The translations under genes and the position numbers were made by a program. The notes under the pieces were generated by a model. That model was not told the DNA's origin. It made no database searches and worked only from the letters and a program-made list of their open reading frames with translations. Positions 22,130 to 34,896 of a stretch of DNA of 64,000 bases are shown one piece after another. The stretch is taken from assembly GCA_026260175.1 (NCBI GenBank), contig JAKCWW010000283.1:30187-94186 (forward strand), written 5' to 3'. This DNA comes from Reticulitermes lucifugus. Lineage: Eukaryota > Arthropoda > Insecta > Blattodea > Rhinotermitidae. Position 1 is the first letter of the stretch; each line of letters opens with the position of its first letter.

Positions 22130-23670
22130 ATGTGCTGCCTTCATTTCTTCCGTGCTTGTTATATGCCCCGCCTATCGTATTTCCTTTTAACTACCATAAG
22201 CAATGCGCCTGTGAGACAAAAGTGTGAAGTTTCTCCCTGTGCATTTTTCCCCATTTTCGTCTTATTTCTGCTCTCCTGGCTCCGAATACTTTCCTCAGCA
22301 ATTAATTGTTACTAAGAGCGATGTAATTAGATAGAATATTTATGTACTCAGTCGAAATATTTTTGGAGTATGCTTAGTCTCTATACATGTCTCAAAAGCT
22401 TAAAGCAAAGCTGCATTAATTTCACTTTCCATCAACTGGTAGACCCACGCGGCGATGAAATCTGTTTCAAAGCCGTAGCACCAGCGATATGCAGCCAGCA
22501 TATCGCTGGGGAAGCTGATGTTGGTAGACTGCGATCGTAACGCAGAAGGGGGATCAGCTAAAAAGTCTACAGCACAAAAATGTTATCATGCCAATAAATC
22601 TTTAAATCATGCTGCAAAACGTAAACTTTTAATTAATGTGACAGTTTTTTTTTATTTTCGTATTTACAATACAACGTCATAATCGAAAGGTTTTGTTAAG
22701 GAAGCATGTACATCCTACACAAATTAATTTCTTAAATTTCTATGTATGTATGAAACAATCTGTTAGATTATTTTCCCTCCTTCCTACTATTCAAAATCGG
22801 CCTTAAATAATCCCTTCCCTGGAGACTGTACTTGGGGCGTAATAATGTAGAATCCTGATGTTGGTTTTGAACACAGTGTTCTCACTAAAGTCGTACCTGT
22901 TTTCGTCTCTCAGAACACCAAGCTCAACGGCCTCAATAAAAGCCGCTTAAATTCCATCGGTATAACCACATACAGCCGACAAACCAGTACACGTGCAAAT
23001 CTTTTACCTCTATGAAGCTCAAAGTGTCACTCAGAACTGCTGCAGGACCTAACTCTTTTATTCGTCAACGTATCAGTGATCATTTGTACGTCACGCAAAC
23101 ATAAGTCGCGCAGAGACGCTGACAGTTGTTGCGAGATCTGAGGATTGCATAGCGCTGTTTAGGGTCAAGCAGGCCGAGTGCTCGACACTGAAGATGGGGC
23201 AATACGCTCTACTTAATGGTTCAAATGAAGTCTCTTCCTAAACCCCATAAGTGACGTTGGTTTCTAAAAATTTTTTTTCTGTCCTCCATTATCTCTTCAT
23301 TCTGGTGGTAATTCCATTGCTTGCTTGGTATTTTTTTATTTAGTATGTGCATTTTTTTGTTGGAAGTTTTCAGTTCTAAGTTTCAAAATAATGTTTGGAA
23401 CGTTCTGTTTTTTTTCTTCTCTATATCTCGTTATCTAGCTTCAATATTATCGAATAAAGGCCGTATAAATTTTTATACGATTTGTAGTAATTTGTTGCTT
23501 TATTTAAAACTTGGAAGTCTGAATTTAATTTAAATTGCATTTAAAGATTCAGGTCTTACCTAGCAGTGATCATACTGCTCGGTTATAAAAGGCGACCAAC
23601 TACTGCTGTACAAGGAAATAAGTATAATTGCTCTGTTTCACATTAAATTCACCGTGCATCCTGTTACTAG
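22130..23670. other. AT-rich non-coding stretch
   Basis: I see no supported feature. The sequence CAGCGATATGCAGCCAGCAT near 22481 contains a small internal palindrome. Confidence 0.5.
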
Positions 23671-23671
23671 T

Positions 23672-23792
23672 CAGTAGTTATACTTCACCAACACATGCAC
23701 TACACTTTATTCATAATATACACCCCTTATATATTATATATTATATATTATGAATAAAGTGTAGTGCATGTGTTGGTGAAGTATAACTACTG
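23672..23792. mobile_element. Perfect 47-bp inverted repeat element F2
   Basis: Arms 23672-23718 and 23746-23792 are exact reverse complements (outer end CAGTAGTTATACTTCACCAA, inner CACTACACTTTATTCATAAT), with a 27-base AT-rich loop. The motif ATGCACTACACT is shared with F3. CACCGTGCAT lies at 23650. Perfect arms imply recent origin or ongoing arm-to-arm correction. Confidence 0.9.
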
Positions 23793-23799
23793 AATAATT

Positions 23800-26700
23800 G
23801 CCCTTTGTTTAAAATCTACATAGAACAAATAAAAGCACTCTGTAGGTAGCACGTATTTTTTCAAATGTTAAATCTGGCGATAAATGAAGTAATCACCAGG
23901 GTTTAAAGGGTTAAAACCCAGATCCACTATCGTATTTCCAAATGGATTTGGTAACAAATTATCTGTTTTTACTTTTGTTTGTGATAACATACATTTGAAA
24001 AATTTCTCTTAATGATGTCACTTATTTACTTGAATATACATATTTTCCCTGTTGTCTATCACTTCGCAGTAAGAAACAAATTATCTTAAGTGTTTAAATT
24101 CTTATCTTTTTCCATGCTTAGTCTAATGATAAGTAGAATGTTTACCCTGCATACAAATAATCACACACACATGCACTACTCACGTTTGTTGTATGACGTG
24201 TCAGTTAAATGCTAGTCATATTCAAGAGTTAAATCGATGCGTCCTGCACAGTTCGTGATATGCTGAAATCTGTAGGAACTCGTGGTTGAAATAAATCTGT
24301 ATATTTCTGTAAAACCACAGATCATCATCCATCAAATGTTATGCTTCATTTCGTGTGTTATTACGTTATCATCCACAAGTGGATTTATCATACTTTTCAA
24401 AAGTATTTGGGTTGACCACTCATCCATGATTTAAGTTTAATTCGCTGTCGGCACTTTTGTTACAACTTGGGTCCTAAGGTGCTGCTCCGCTTTTGCCGAA
24501 AAACTTGTTCGAAAACACAATAAACCTGTTTCACGTAATTTCTTATATCAAGGAAGACCTTATCACCGATAGAAGAGTTTTTCTTTATTGAGAATCCATT
24601 CCTTCATATCCTGAAATTTTCTTTCTCTACTCGTAACATAATACACACATCTAACGAGAAATAATTTCCATTTTTTATTTCTAAATGATTTTGGCCAATC
24701 CCCAAATTTGTCTCCAAGACCATGTAGCACAAGCTCCTCAAGTATTTACACCCAGCTTATAAATGCTTAACTAATTATTAATTATTGCCATTCAGGCTGG
24801 TGCGTGGCATACTGACTGATGTGCTTCAGAGGACTGTGTGTTCTGCAACCTACCAGACACTTGCACAATGCTCCGTTCACAAGAAAATTGATGTGTGAAT
24901 CTCCAGTTGAACAGAGCGTTCCATGTACAACACGGGTTGTTTTAGTGAAATAATACGAAATAAAATCCACTACAAAACGTATTAGTGTGTTCTCACAATA
25001 AGGAATATTTACAAAATTTATTCAGTGGTTTTAAACATAACAATTCCGAAAGATAGACAGAGATATTTTCTCTCATCCGTTTTTTGTATAGATAACTGCA
25101 CTAACGTTTCCTTGAAGACAAATAGAATTATGAACTTACGTGCCTTTTATTTCACTGTCAAGATATAAGTGATTAGATTAGAAGTAATTGAAATTTCACT
25201 GGAGGAAGGAAGATGACAGTAAGAATAATTTAATTTAAACCTTGAATAAACTTAAACCCCCTTTATTGGACATTATATTAGATTCCGAGGACATAAATCC
25301 AAAACTGATGTAAATTTATTTGTTATAAACAGAAAATTGTTTAATGCGGAAAAGCAAAGAGGAAAAAAAGATTAAGATAAGTTTATCTGTTTGAAAATTT
25401 GCTGCTTTTTATTCACTTAATTTTATTTTACTGTGATTCCTGCAATTTTTTGAGACGGAACTTTTGTGCCTCACTTCCAAAAAAAGAAGTTCAAAGAGAT
25501 TAATGTGCAAAATATTTACAGGCGGGATTCTACACTATATTTGTCCCAGTAAAACCAGCATATCTTGGCCTCCAAAATCCCCCTGACAATCCACTCTGCC
25601 TTATATTCAGGCACATACTCTTCGGATGCTTCTCTTACTACACAATTTTCTGCGTTTTTATTTTTTCTTTGCGGTAACAGTAAAATTTTCCTAAACTGCT
25701 TAACACATCGTCACATACTTAATGTATTTCTTAATTATTTACTATTTTGCTTTTAGTAGGCCTCTTCCATTTTATTCCAGCGGCTAATCGTTGTTAATAG
25801 TGTACGTAAAGTGGGACCTCTAGTGGATCATAACTTACAGCTTTCAAATCCCTAACCAAATACAAAGCCTTGTTTTAAATCGTCGCCAACCGCTGTGGAA
25901 CTGACCGTTCTGTCTGTCGCTGTGCCGTGACGCTGCCGCATGCTCTACAGCCTTCAGCCTTACGTTAAAAAGCCTCCCGGTATTAGATGGATCTTTATAC
26001 TTTCACAGGTCGGTGATGGGGAAAGGTACTGGTAAATTATTTTCGGATATCACTTTCTCTACGAATTCGTTTGAGAATGTCTTTTAACTCCGTTCTTTAG
26101 CGTAACTTCCTGTGTCAACTTAGGGAGTGCCCAGGACTAACCTCTTTTCATTTGAAGTAGGCAGAAGAAAGTTATGAAGAAGTGCAACGTTATCCTCGCG
26201 TTTGTCTTCCTATATTTAAAGGCAAAATTGCTTCTCCCAGTAAAGAAAGAGTGATAAATAATACATATTTAATAGCAATTACTAATATTCATATGGATAT
26301 AGTTGAGAGTTTTAACACAGTGCATCTAAACACTTTGCACAATATGGTATTATTTCTTTCTAGCACACTTCAGTTATAATAGAACACTAGAATTTTTAAT
26401 AAAAGACTTTTTTTAAATAATTTTTCACCAACGCTCCATAATCATATTTAATTTATTTTCTACCTGTGCTGTATAAGTTTATTAATTAACAGCATCATTA
26501 AATAAATAATTTCTCTTCTCGTGTCCCTGTCTATATGATGTAGTAGCACTGCATAGTGTATGTTGTTTTTCTAGCAAGTTTAGTATCCCATGGTGAGTAC
26601 AAATGCAGCTGTTTGTATAGAACTCTTCAAATTATTAATGTTAGGGATTTTTGACAATTTTTTTTTAAATGTACCGTTGAAATTTGACGGTGCTTTATAC

Positions 26701-27290
26701 TAACGATATTACGAAGATGTAGAGTGTGACATGGTGACCTATGTAGGCTGACTAGTCACTGCACTAATCACTCACTCACTTTCAGGAAGGACAGATTTGC
26801 GGTTAGGTATGTCAATTAGCTATTGCATTTAGATGACAAATCTATTCTCGAACTGAAAGTGACAGAACAGATAGAAGTTGATCTTAATTAAATATATGTG
26901 CGTCACAGACAACAGCTTATTCAAACGTTGTTGTAGTAATGGTTTACGACAGGTTGATTCGCATACTTCATTCATTGTATCGCTCTTTATAATTCTTTGT
27001 CTCGCCTCCGTGACAATAAATTAGTAATGATATAATCGTGTATTTGCTGGAGACATTGCAAATATTTGCCTGTTAAGCAGAGAAGGTGCACATTTTTAAG
27101 TGAAATTTTACACTATAAATAAATGTATATATTTGTTAAATAAACCTATTTCTTACTCCTGCACTGAGCTGAGATGCTGGGCTCTTTATATAACGAAATA
27201 TTCATACATGCTAATCCTATACAGTACTCATTATTTAACTACAAATTTCAAAACTGATATTTGAGAACTTTGTATTATATATACCGTGCA
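23800..27290. other. Long AT-rich stretch without recognised features
   Basis: No exon, RNA gene or clear repeat. TTTAAAGGGTTAA at 23902-23914 resembles the right end of a piggyBac-type MITE (compare 49079-49090), but a left end was not found. Confidence 0.5.
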
Positions 27291-27292
27291 TT

Positions 27293-27696
27293 TTAATAAT
27301 TAATTATTTTATTCCAACAAATGCACTACACTATTTTAGTGTTTTCTTGTCCCTAAATATGTTTCGGCACTCCTTGTGCCATCCTCAGGGGTGTCGTCGA
27401 GAGTTCACAGTTACTAAGAATGTGCAAGCATTTGGCATAACAAACTACACTATTAATTATTTTATTCCAACAAATGCACTACACTATCTTAGTGTTTTCT
27501 TGTCCCTACATATGCTTTGGCACTCACAATTTTCATTGCCTCCAAGTCACTTTCAGAAAGTGACTTGGATGCATTGAAAATTGTGAACTCTCGACGACAC
27601 CCCTGAGGATGGCACAAGGATTGCCGAAACATATGTAGGGACAAGTAAACACTAAAATAGTGTAGTGCATTTGTTGGAATAAAATAATTAATTAAT
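27293..27696. mobile_element. Nested foldback element F3 with duplicated left arm
   Basis: The outer left arm starts TTAATAATTAATTATTTTAT and continues CAACAAATGCACTACACTAT through TGTCGTCGAGAGTTCACA at about 27408. Its reverse complement ends at 27696. A second copy of the left arm starts near 27451 (ATTAATTATTTTATTCCAAC) and leads into a separate hairpin at 27526-27585, whose centre is CCAAGTCACTTTCAGAAAGT. The module is at 27361-27389 (minus) and 27603-27631 (plus). TACCGTGCAT precedes it at 27283. Confidence 0.85.
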
Positions 27697-28440
27697 TCAT
27701 ATTTGAGGTTTTACAGCGGATAATATAGAACCTGCACTATTTTGTGTTATGATGAGCTGGAGGTTGATAAGTATCGACCCTTCGGATGAATCTGCTACCT
27801 CCATCCTCAGAGTAGAAGAGTAAACCTGTCAGAAAAAATATTAGATATAGGCAAAATGTTTGCGAAAACTTACTTTCCTTCTAGATCACTTTCCGTTTCT
27901 TTCCCATTCACAAAACAGCCCTTGCTGTTAATGTGTATATATGCCTGTATGTAGGCATGTAATATATAAAAATGCACATAAAGGAAATGGATTTCGAATG
28001 CGTATACTCGCAGAACTTGTTTAGTTCGGGAATAAAAACCGTCAAATGTTAGAACAAAAATAATACACGCATATTACAAAAGACGCACTTGTGTTTTACG
28101 TATGAGTAAAAGTGCAACATCCATTCTTGAAGGAGAGTTGTTACTTGCACTTTGTTTCTGCCTTGGCGAGTGCCTCGTCGAAATGCCGTCTTAGCCAGTT
28201 AACGTGTCTGGTTTTACTCAAGTCCACATAGCTTTCTTCTGGTTATGACAACTTGCTGTCTAGTAGAGAGGTATCAACACTTCAAAGGAACGTACTGTCT
28301 CTTTCAACCTGCAGACGTTTGCAGTAGGCTCATCAAAAACGTTGGCACACCTTTACCAGACTACACGGTGTCATAACACAGAAAATCGCATTATGAATCT
28401 TCACTTTCATGTCAACATCAAATACAGCTTCGTGTATCAC

Positions 28441-28667
28441 GGTCTTCTTTTAGATTTTACATCGTCTAGCGTACTTGTTTATTCCGATGTTTCGGAGGAC
28501 AATACTGCCTCCATTTTCAGGGTGTCTGAATTTGGTTTAGGTGGATAAACATCAGGCGGATCAGCATCCACCTGAACAAAGTTCAGTTACCCTGATAATT
28601 GAGGCAGTACGTTCCCCGAAACGTCGAAAAAATCAAGTGCTCTGCACAGTATGAAGAACCAGAAGAC
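28441..28667. mobile_element. Foldback element, family P2, both arms
   Basis: The left arm GTCTTCTTTTAGATTTTACA runs to the box CCGATGTTTCGGAGG...CCTCCATTTTCAGGGTG. The right arm returns CCTGATAATTGAGGCAG...CCCCGAAACGTCG and ends GAAGAACCAGAAGAC. Arms are diverged but in the correct inverted order. A partial P2 start, ACCAGACTACACGGTGTCA, lies just upstream at 28358. Confidence 0.7.
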
Positions 28668-28920
28668 GACTAGCATTAGTGCAACCGACGTGCGAGACCG
28701 AAAAGCTTTGCATTTATGTAGTTTTCTTAAATTTCCAAAAGGAGAATGCCTGCCTATAATCTCAACATATAGGACACAATTAGAAAATACGTGTTTTGTT
28801 AATTAGGCCCATGTTTAACCATATATATATATATCACGTTTTTCTGAAAGTGTGTGACCACTTTGTGGGAGTATTGTCAACAGACATTTTACAGAGCTTG
28901 GATAATTAATACCCAAGCCA

Positions 28921-29073
28921 TTTCTTTATCTTTGCCGGTATACTACAGCACTCATTATCTTTGCCGGTACACTACAGCACTCATTTATCTTTGCCGGTAC
29001 ACTACATCGTTCATTTATCTTTGCCGGTACACTACAGCACTCATTTATCTTTGCCGGTACACTACAGCATTCA
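28921..29073. repeat. Minisatellite, 30-bp unit, about five copies
   Basis: The unit contains ATCTTTGCCGGTACACTACA followed by GCACTCATTT. Copies recur every 30 bases (29 in one). Because 30 is divisible by three, one frame stays open and gives repeated LCRYTTALIY decapeptides. I read this as a by-product and not a protein. Confidence 0.9.
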
Positions 29074-29079
29074 TTCGGC

Positions 29080-31650
29080 ACCACAGCTTTTGTGACTTAA
29101 TCTTCAAGAGAAAAGAAGGCATGTATTGGACTGTATGTTGGATGTCTTTCTGCTTAGCCTTTCTGTCTATTAGCATATTAATACTGCAAAGATATTAAAC
29201 ATATTTCGATAAATTTTTGAAATTGTTGACCGAATTTATTTCTGATTAATACATGACAGTAAAATCCCTATTTTAAGTACGGTTTATAAAGTTTGACTAA
29301 GTGATTGTCCTACAAGGAATTCATACATGAAATACTATCACTGTATAGCCCTAGTAAAGAAAAAGGTGTAAAATGTTCATCTAGTTATGAAATATTTCTC
29401 AGTATGGTAAAAGAAAAATGATTTCTGAGTTCTGTAGTATGGTTAGTATTGCAAGTATATACTTTAGGCTATTTGTTGGATGCAGGATGATGAATATCAA
29501 AGTTAACAAGACAAGCAATGTACATAACACTGAGGCGCGTTCGCGTAACCATTGTTGCTTTGGAAAAAAAAAGTATTAAATATTCTGAGTGTGTGTCCGT
29601 GTTCTTGCCTTAGGTGCCCGGCATGCAAAGCGCATGCACCGTATTATATTGTCGTCTGTGCCCTGTCTGGCTGCACTGTATTTTTCCACTTATCTCATAA
29701 ACGCACGATTTTTGGTAAACATTTTTTGAACTTAAAATATGAGTTTTGATTTTCTCTACGAGTTCTGTCTGAAACATTTTACATTCTAAGAAATTTTCAG
29801 CTAGATATCATAATAAATTACATAGATCTTCAAGTAAAGTGCCCGTTATGCTTGTCAGATTTTAATTAAACTTGAATATTCTCGAAAGATTTTCGAAAAA
29901 TATTCAGATATCAAATTATCTGAACACCCTTCCAGTGCGAACCGAGTTCCATGCGGACAGACACACAGACAGAGGCGAAGAAGCTAATAGTCGCTTTTCG
30001 AGATTTTGCCTACGCGCCTAAAAATCACAAAGGAATCTTTTAGAAAACACGTCTTCTTTTCCTGAATTGAGGTCATAATTTCACTCCTTTTCTTTTAGTT
30101 ACATTTTAATAATATATTTTAGGAATCATTCGTAACAGGCTATGAGGTTTGAACATGAATAATATAAAAATACAGATGTATACTGACACCGTGAGAAATT
30201 GCATTGAAAGATTTCTCATAATAAGACTGTGTATTCATTTGAAACTAGGGAATCGGGTTATAAATATTAAAACTTGGGGAACGAGACCTGCAGATATGTT
30301 GATAATTCTGTCGTGGTAATGCAACAAACGTACACTTAATCATTTGCGGATGAAAAAGAAAAACTCTGAATTACTGTTACTAAGTTTCTATGCGGTGGGG
30401 ACAGACGTGCAAGATGAACAGAACACTTCCATATAAATACATTATTTTCTGTAATTCTCAGGCACATTTTAACGCCATTGTCAGTGTAATTATATATTTT
30501 TATGCTGGGTGAACTGTAGACCTTTATTAAAGAGATTATTAATTGTCAAAAATACCATGTTGATGTAAAGGAACGAGAAAGGTGATCTGCGTAGGCTAGT
30601 ACTGTAAGAAGAAATACAATCCGACGAAGCCAATGCGACTGTGAGGTGGGCACGTAGCCTAATCGGAAAGGAAAAATATTTTGTGTACTACACGAAATAG
30701 GCGATGAAACGTTGTAGTAAAGAGGGATCAAGGTGTAATTGAGAGGATAATATTAAAGTACACTTAAGATAAGTACTTTGAGAGAGAAGTGACTGATCTA
30801 AGTTGCTCCAGAATAGGATTCACTGACGGAGGTTTCTAGTGACAGCGGAAAAACTTTAGGTTGCATCACAAGAGGGAATATGTTGCTCAGGCTAGTAGCT
30901 GTGAACTCTTCAAGGAACACTCCACGCACTTTTTGATGTGTGAAACTGTCGTTTATTTAAGTGTTTGACGGATTGAAAGCCTGGAAGACTGTCCGTGCAT
31001 ATCACTTTGGTAGGCCGATCACCAAAGCGATAATGTTATAATGGAGTTCTAGAATTATTTACGAGTACTCTATCTTAATTTTTCTAAAAAAATTACAATG
31101 TTGTGACATTTCTTTTACGCTAAAACGTTACCAGTATCACAAGCCATTTTTTATTCCACTGACACCTACATTACTGTCGCGTAAAGTGAATCTTGTTAAC
31201 GTGTTGCTTCGTGTCCAAATGTATGTTTGCCACATGAGTAAGACTTGTAGACGTGAAGATCCACGCTTTGTATATTTAGGCACCAACAAGAGATTATCAG
31301 TTTTATGCTTCGGCTGTTTTACCCTCTGTGCAAAGAACAGATTGTAACGATTATATAGAAGCCTGTATAAAACCTAGAGTCAATTTAATTACGGTACTGG
31401 TAGAACAAGAAATTCCTGCTCCTTTTGGGAATTGAAAACCTGTCTTTCAGTTCATAAGCAGGCAGTGACTTAGTAATCTGTAAAAAATTTGTCAGTAATG
31501 GAAAAAGAAGTGTTAGTAGGCCTATATATAACCATATATTACTGTAAGAAAACCACACAATCAACAGAATCGACTTTAAAGTCAAGCATTTGACATAATT
31601 CTTGATATCACTACCTTGAAAACAGGATGATTTATATAGGAATACGAGTA
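29080..31650. other. AT-rich non-coding stretch
   Basis: No exon, RNA gene or repeat is recognised. Only short frames without motifs. Confidence 0.5.
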
Positions 31651-31656
31651 AACCAT

Positions 31657-31782
31657 GCAAGATTTGAAGTTCTGATTGTGGTAACTATCAATATTACGGT
31701 ACTGTGTTATGTGACATCCTGTAGTCTATACCGAAATTTCGAAAGACTCTTCTACAGTTTTTTTAGTGTACATAGGTCTTCC
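31657..31782 (+). mobile_element. Dispersed-repeat fragment encoding ARFEVLIVV
   Basis: The plus strand reads ARFEVLIVVTINITVLCYVT followed by SCSLYRNFERL. It matches, by memory, the (R)FEVLTAVxMKITVFWDVTPCSLVD string seen in many cockroach and termite predictions. The minus-strand segment at 60095-60289 gives the adjoining FWDVTRLCLL string, which places it next to P1-type foldback elements in that family. Confidence 0.45.
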
Positions 31783-31839
31783 GTAAAAGATAAGTTGTCC
31801 GTATGCATGACATGAAGGTATATAGGGTAGTAGCATTAT

Positions 31840-32060
31840 AGCTCTTCTGATATCCAACCTCGCCACTGGACAGGGTAAATGGTAGCTTCACGTCCTGGCC
31901 GCTTTACGCTGAGGAATGAGCCCACGATAAGCATTGAATGTGGGGGTGGGTGGGCCCTAGACACTTTTGAGAATAGAAGCTTCTTGTCGCTGCTGGCAAT
32001 CGAACCACGATTTCTCGGTTGTCCACCCCATAACATAGTCACTATAGGGCTGCGCTATCT
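31840..32060 (-). repeat. SINE family S3, full-length-like copy
   Basis: Minus-strand head: AGATAGCGCAGCCCTATAGT (A-box region). B box: AAATCGTGGTTCGATTGCCA. The body has AAAGTGTCTAGGGCCCACCC and CTCAGCGTAAAGCGGCCAGG. The tail has CCAGTGGCGAGGTTGG. It is diverged from other S3 copies but has the same order. Confidence 0.7.
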
Positions 32061-32095
32061 TTGCTCTCTATATTCTTACGTAACATGGATATATT

Positions 32096-32125
32096 TCTGC
32101 CAGACTACACGCCGTCACGTCCCGG
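32096..32125 (+). mobile_element. P2 foldback terminus only
   Basis: GCCAGACTACACGCCGTCAC matches the start of P2-type elements (compare 28358). The remainder is lost. Confidence 0.4.
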
Positions 32126-32129
32126 AATT

Positions 32130-32939
32130 CGGAAATTTTTATGTATAAGTTAACAGTTCCTTTGTCCTCTTATGCTCAATTATAGACTGATCCCTAAGGC
32201 ACTATTGGCATTACAATAAATGGCTGAAAAACTTAACGGAAATAAACTCGCAAACTCGCATCATTGTATCTCTGTCTCTGTCCGAGCAAAAAGACCGCAA
32301 CTTGTCCGCCGTTTTGCGTGACAAACACGTTTTAGTTTTATACGTTTATATTTATTTTGTTTTTATTGGAAATAGGAAAGGGAAAACAAATTTCTTGATG
32401 TCAACACATCCGTTTGTACTCAGATTTCTTTGTTGACACGTTTTCAGTAAGAATAATATTTACCGGTTAATACACGCCTAGTTTACAGTGGCGCGTTCGT
32501 GTCCCGCGTGAAACGGGATAGCCGGCAGCAATGATCACCCGCGAAAACAAAACACAAAATGCACCTGCGAACGCTACGCTGCTGCTCTCCGTATTTATAT
32601 AACGTATTTCACTGACCGAAATTTCGGAAGCTTGTTCATTAAACACAGGTTTATGGTGTTTATGGATTTTGGGGAAGAAAGAAAGCGTAACTGTGGACTG
32701 TATAAAAATACGTAATGGCGAGCTTCGTAACATGTCATTTTTAACTAAAATTTGACCCTCTGCACTTTATAAATACACATTCTTGACAGCATTAGATGGA
32801 GGTGAGTGGTACGTTTAACGCTCCAGCCGATTTATCTCCAGGGAATTATACTATTATATATTATTATTACTATAACAATAATTTTTATTATTATTCAATG
32901 GATATTTATTAACGTGCAGGCTTATCAGCACAAGTGCCT

Positions 32940-32970
<31 letters not shown>

Positions 32971-34085
32971 TAGTATAAACTCTGCATTTTTCCCACATAG
33001 TGTGTTTATATATATTCGTATGATTCTCTCAATAAACAACCATTATTTCACTAGGCTTCTTTCACCGATTCGGGTTTCTAATCACAGCACACTCTCCTCC
33101 CTGTGACATATGAACTGAATTTATATATACGTAAAATCTAGAATTATTTTCAACTCTGAATTGTTAGGGCTACGATAAAGTCTTTACTGTTACTAAATTC
33201 TCCCATACTCTTTGGGTTGGTATTCAGGTCTCTTCAAATTAGCATTAAGTCTAAAATATAGACCTATGTATAATTAATAAACAAAATTAAGAATGCATTA
33301 TCTACGGTATTTAGCACACCCACATTGAAAGAAAAGTGTGTGTGGAAATAGTCTAATAGACTGTGTACTTCAAAGTCCCATTATAATAAAACTTTACACA
33401 AAAATAGTGAAACAAGTCTGATTTCAAAGCAATGTAATGATAATCAAGACTTTCTTTTCCTGTTCACGTGGAAATATGGTTATGTTTGGAAGACCGTTGT
33501 TGATTGTTCAGTGTTCAACTTCGGAAAGTCACGTGTAGCTTTGCATGTTTTTGGTTATCTCGAAATCCGTAAGTACTGCGGAAAAATGTATTAGACTTGC
33601 AATATGTTTAATTTTTCTGTGACCACTCGTCGGCGTATTTTTGCTGCGATAAGTATTTACCGGTTTACGCGTGTAGGTGCTTAGAGAAAGTGGCCGTCGA
33701 AGTGTCCCGTGTAAATACGAAAATTTAAAGAAAATAAGTTCAGGAATTTTCAATTTGCTTCATGCCTACAGACGGACAGACACAGACGCAATGACGAAAC
33801 AGCACTATTTCAATAGACGCTCTGGGGAGATGTGAAGGTGCCTAGTATAACAACTGTGTTTGTTTTGTAGATGTACATAATTCAACTTCTGTTAAACTTA
33901 CGTGTACTTAACTCTACAATTCACATGTTAAATATGAATGTTCGTACTACGTAAATCACGGTGTCTTGTCGGAGTCCGCGCGTTGATGCCTTAAATTTTG
34001 TGAAAGTTTTGATTCATCATCCCACTACGTATTCTGTACGGCATCTTTCAGATCTACTAGTGTAACCAGCGATTTACGAAACCTA
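32130..34085. other. AT-rich non-coding stretch with one microsatellite
   Basis: Contains (TAA)n at 32940-32969. No exon or other repeat is recognised. Confidence 0.5.
32940..32969. repeat. (TAA)n microsatellite
   Basis: About ten TAA/ATA units. Confidence 0.9.
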
Positions 34086-34094
34086 TACTTAGAC

Positions 34095-34357
34095 CGGCCG
34101 ATCCCAGTGGCCGTGCGGTCTAAGGTGTGGGTTTGCGGCCTCTCGATTTCTAGGATTGTGGGTTCGAATCCCACCGAGGGCATGGATGTCTGTCTCTTGT
34201 GAGTGTTGTGTGTTGTATAGTAGGTCTCTGCGTCGGGCTGATCAGTCGTCCAGAGGAGTCCTACCGAGTGTGATGTTTCTGAATGTGATCATGAAGCCTC
34301 GATAATGAGGAGGCCCTGGCCCAGTAGGGGCTGTTGCGCCGTTGGAAAAAAAAAATG
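34095..34357 (+). repeat. SINE family S1, full-length copy with target duplication
   Basis: The best S1 copy. A-box region: GGCCGATCCCAGTGGCCGTG then CGGTCTAAGG, matching Leu-tRNA. B box: GGGTTCGAATCCCACCGAGG. tRNA-unrelated body: GTCGGGCTGATCAGTCGTCC. Tail: GATAATGAGGAGGCCCTGGC, then TGTTGCGCCGTTGG and ten A. CTTAGAC occurs on both sides (34088-34094 and 34358-34364), a 7-bp target-site duplication that shows L1-type retrotransposition. Confidence 0.92.
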
Positions 34358-34613
34358 CTTAGACAATGCTAAGAGGGTAGAAACAAGAAAAGGAAAGCGA
34401 AGTGTGAGTTTAAAATGTCGGTATGTGTGCGTGTACGTGTGTTAGTGCAAGTGGAGTAAAAAGTAAAATCAATCCGGTGACACGACATCTAACACCGTTC
34501 CACGCGATAAACTGGACTGTATCTTAGTCTTTCGCCGGGTCAATCACGATATTTGAGCTCCTTTCTCCTAAATGTACAAACAAGAGTGAAGCAAGGGACG
34601 CTTCTTGTAACAA

Positions 34614-34896
34614 ATTTTTTTTCAATGGCTCGACAGCCCCTTGGGGGCCTAAGCCGCCTCATTCACGATTACACTTTAGACACACCACACTCGGTAGGAC
34701 TCCTCTGGACGAGTGACCAGCCCGTCGCAGAGNNNNNNNNNNNNNNNNNNNNNNNNNNNNNNNNNNNNNNNNNNNNNNNNNNNNNNNNNNNNNNNNNNNN
34801 NNNNNNNNNNNNNNNNNNNNNNNNNNNNNNNNNNNNNTCCCAGTAAGCGAGCGGCCGTAGACCCACGCCTTAGACCGCGCGGCCACTGGGATCGGC
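34614..34896 (-). repeat. SINE family S1 with assembly gap
   Basis: Minus-strand head CCGATCCCAGTGGCCGCGCG, then TCTAAGGCGTGGGTC. After the N run come CTCTGCGACGGGCTGGTCAC and the tail GAGGCGGCTTAGGCCCCCAA ending in an A run. TCTTGTAACA (34603-34612) and TCTTATAACA (34897-34906) form a 10-bp duplication with one difference. Confidence 0.88.
34733..34837. other. Assembly gap (105 N) inside SINE S1
   Basis: The N run replaces the B box and early body of this S1 copy. Confidence 0.95.

Noticed and set aside
28921-29073. CRISPR-like array
   Set aside because: Direct tandem copies without spacers in a eukaryotic genome; it is a minisatellite.
28854-29198. 114-codon frame as a protein with decapeptide repeats
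   Set aside because: The frame is open mainly because a 30-bp minisatellite has no stop in that frame; there is no splice or domain evidence.
34095-34200. A functional tRNA-Leu gene
   Set aside because: The A and B boxes are present, but the cloverleaf is degraded and the sequence continues into a SINE body with an A tail and target duplication.
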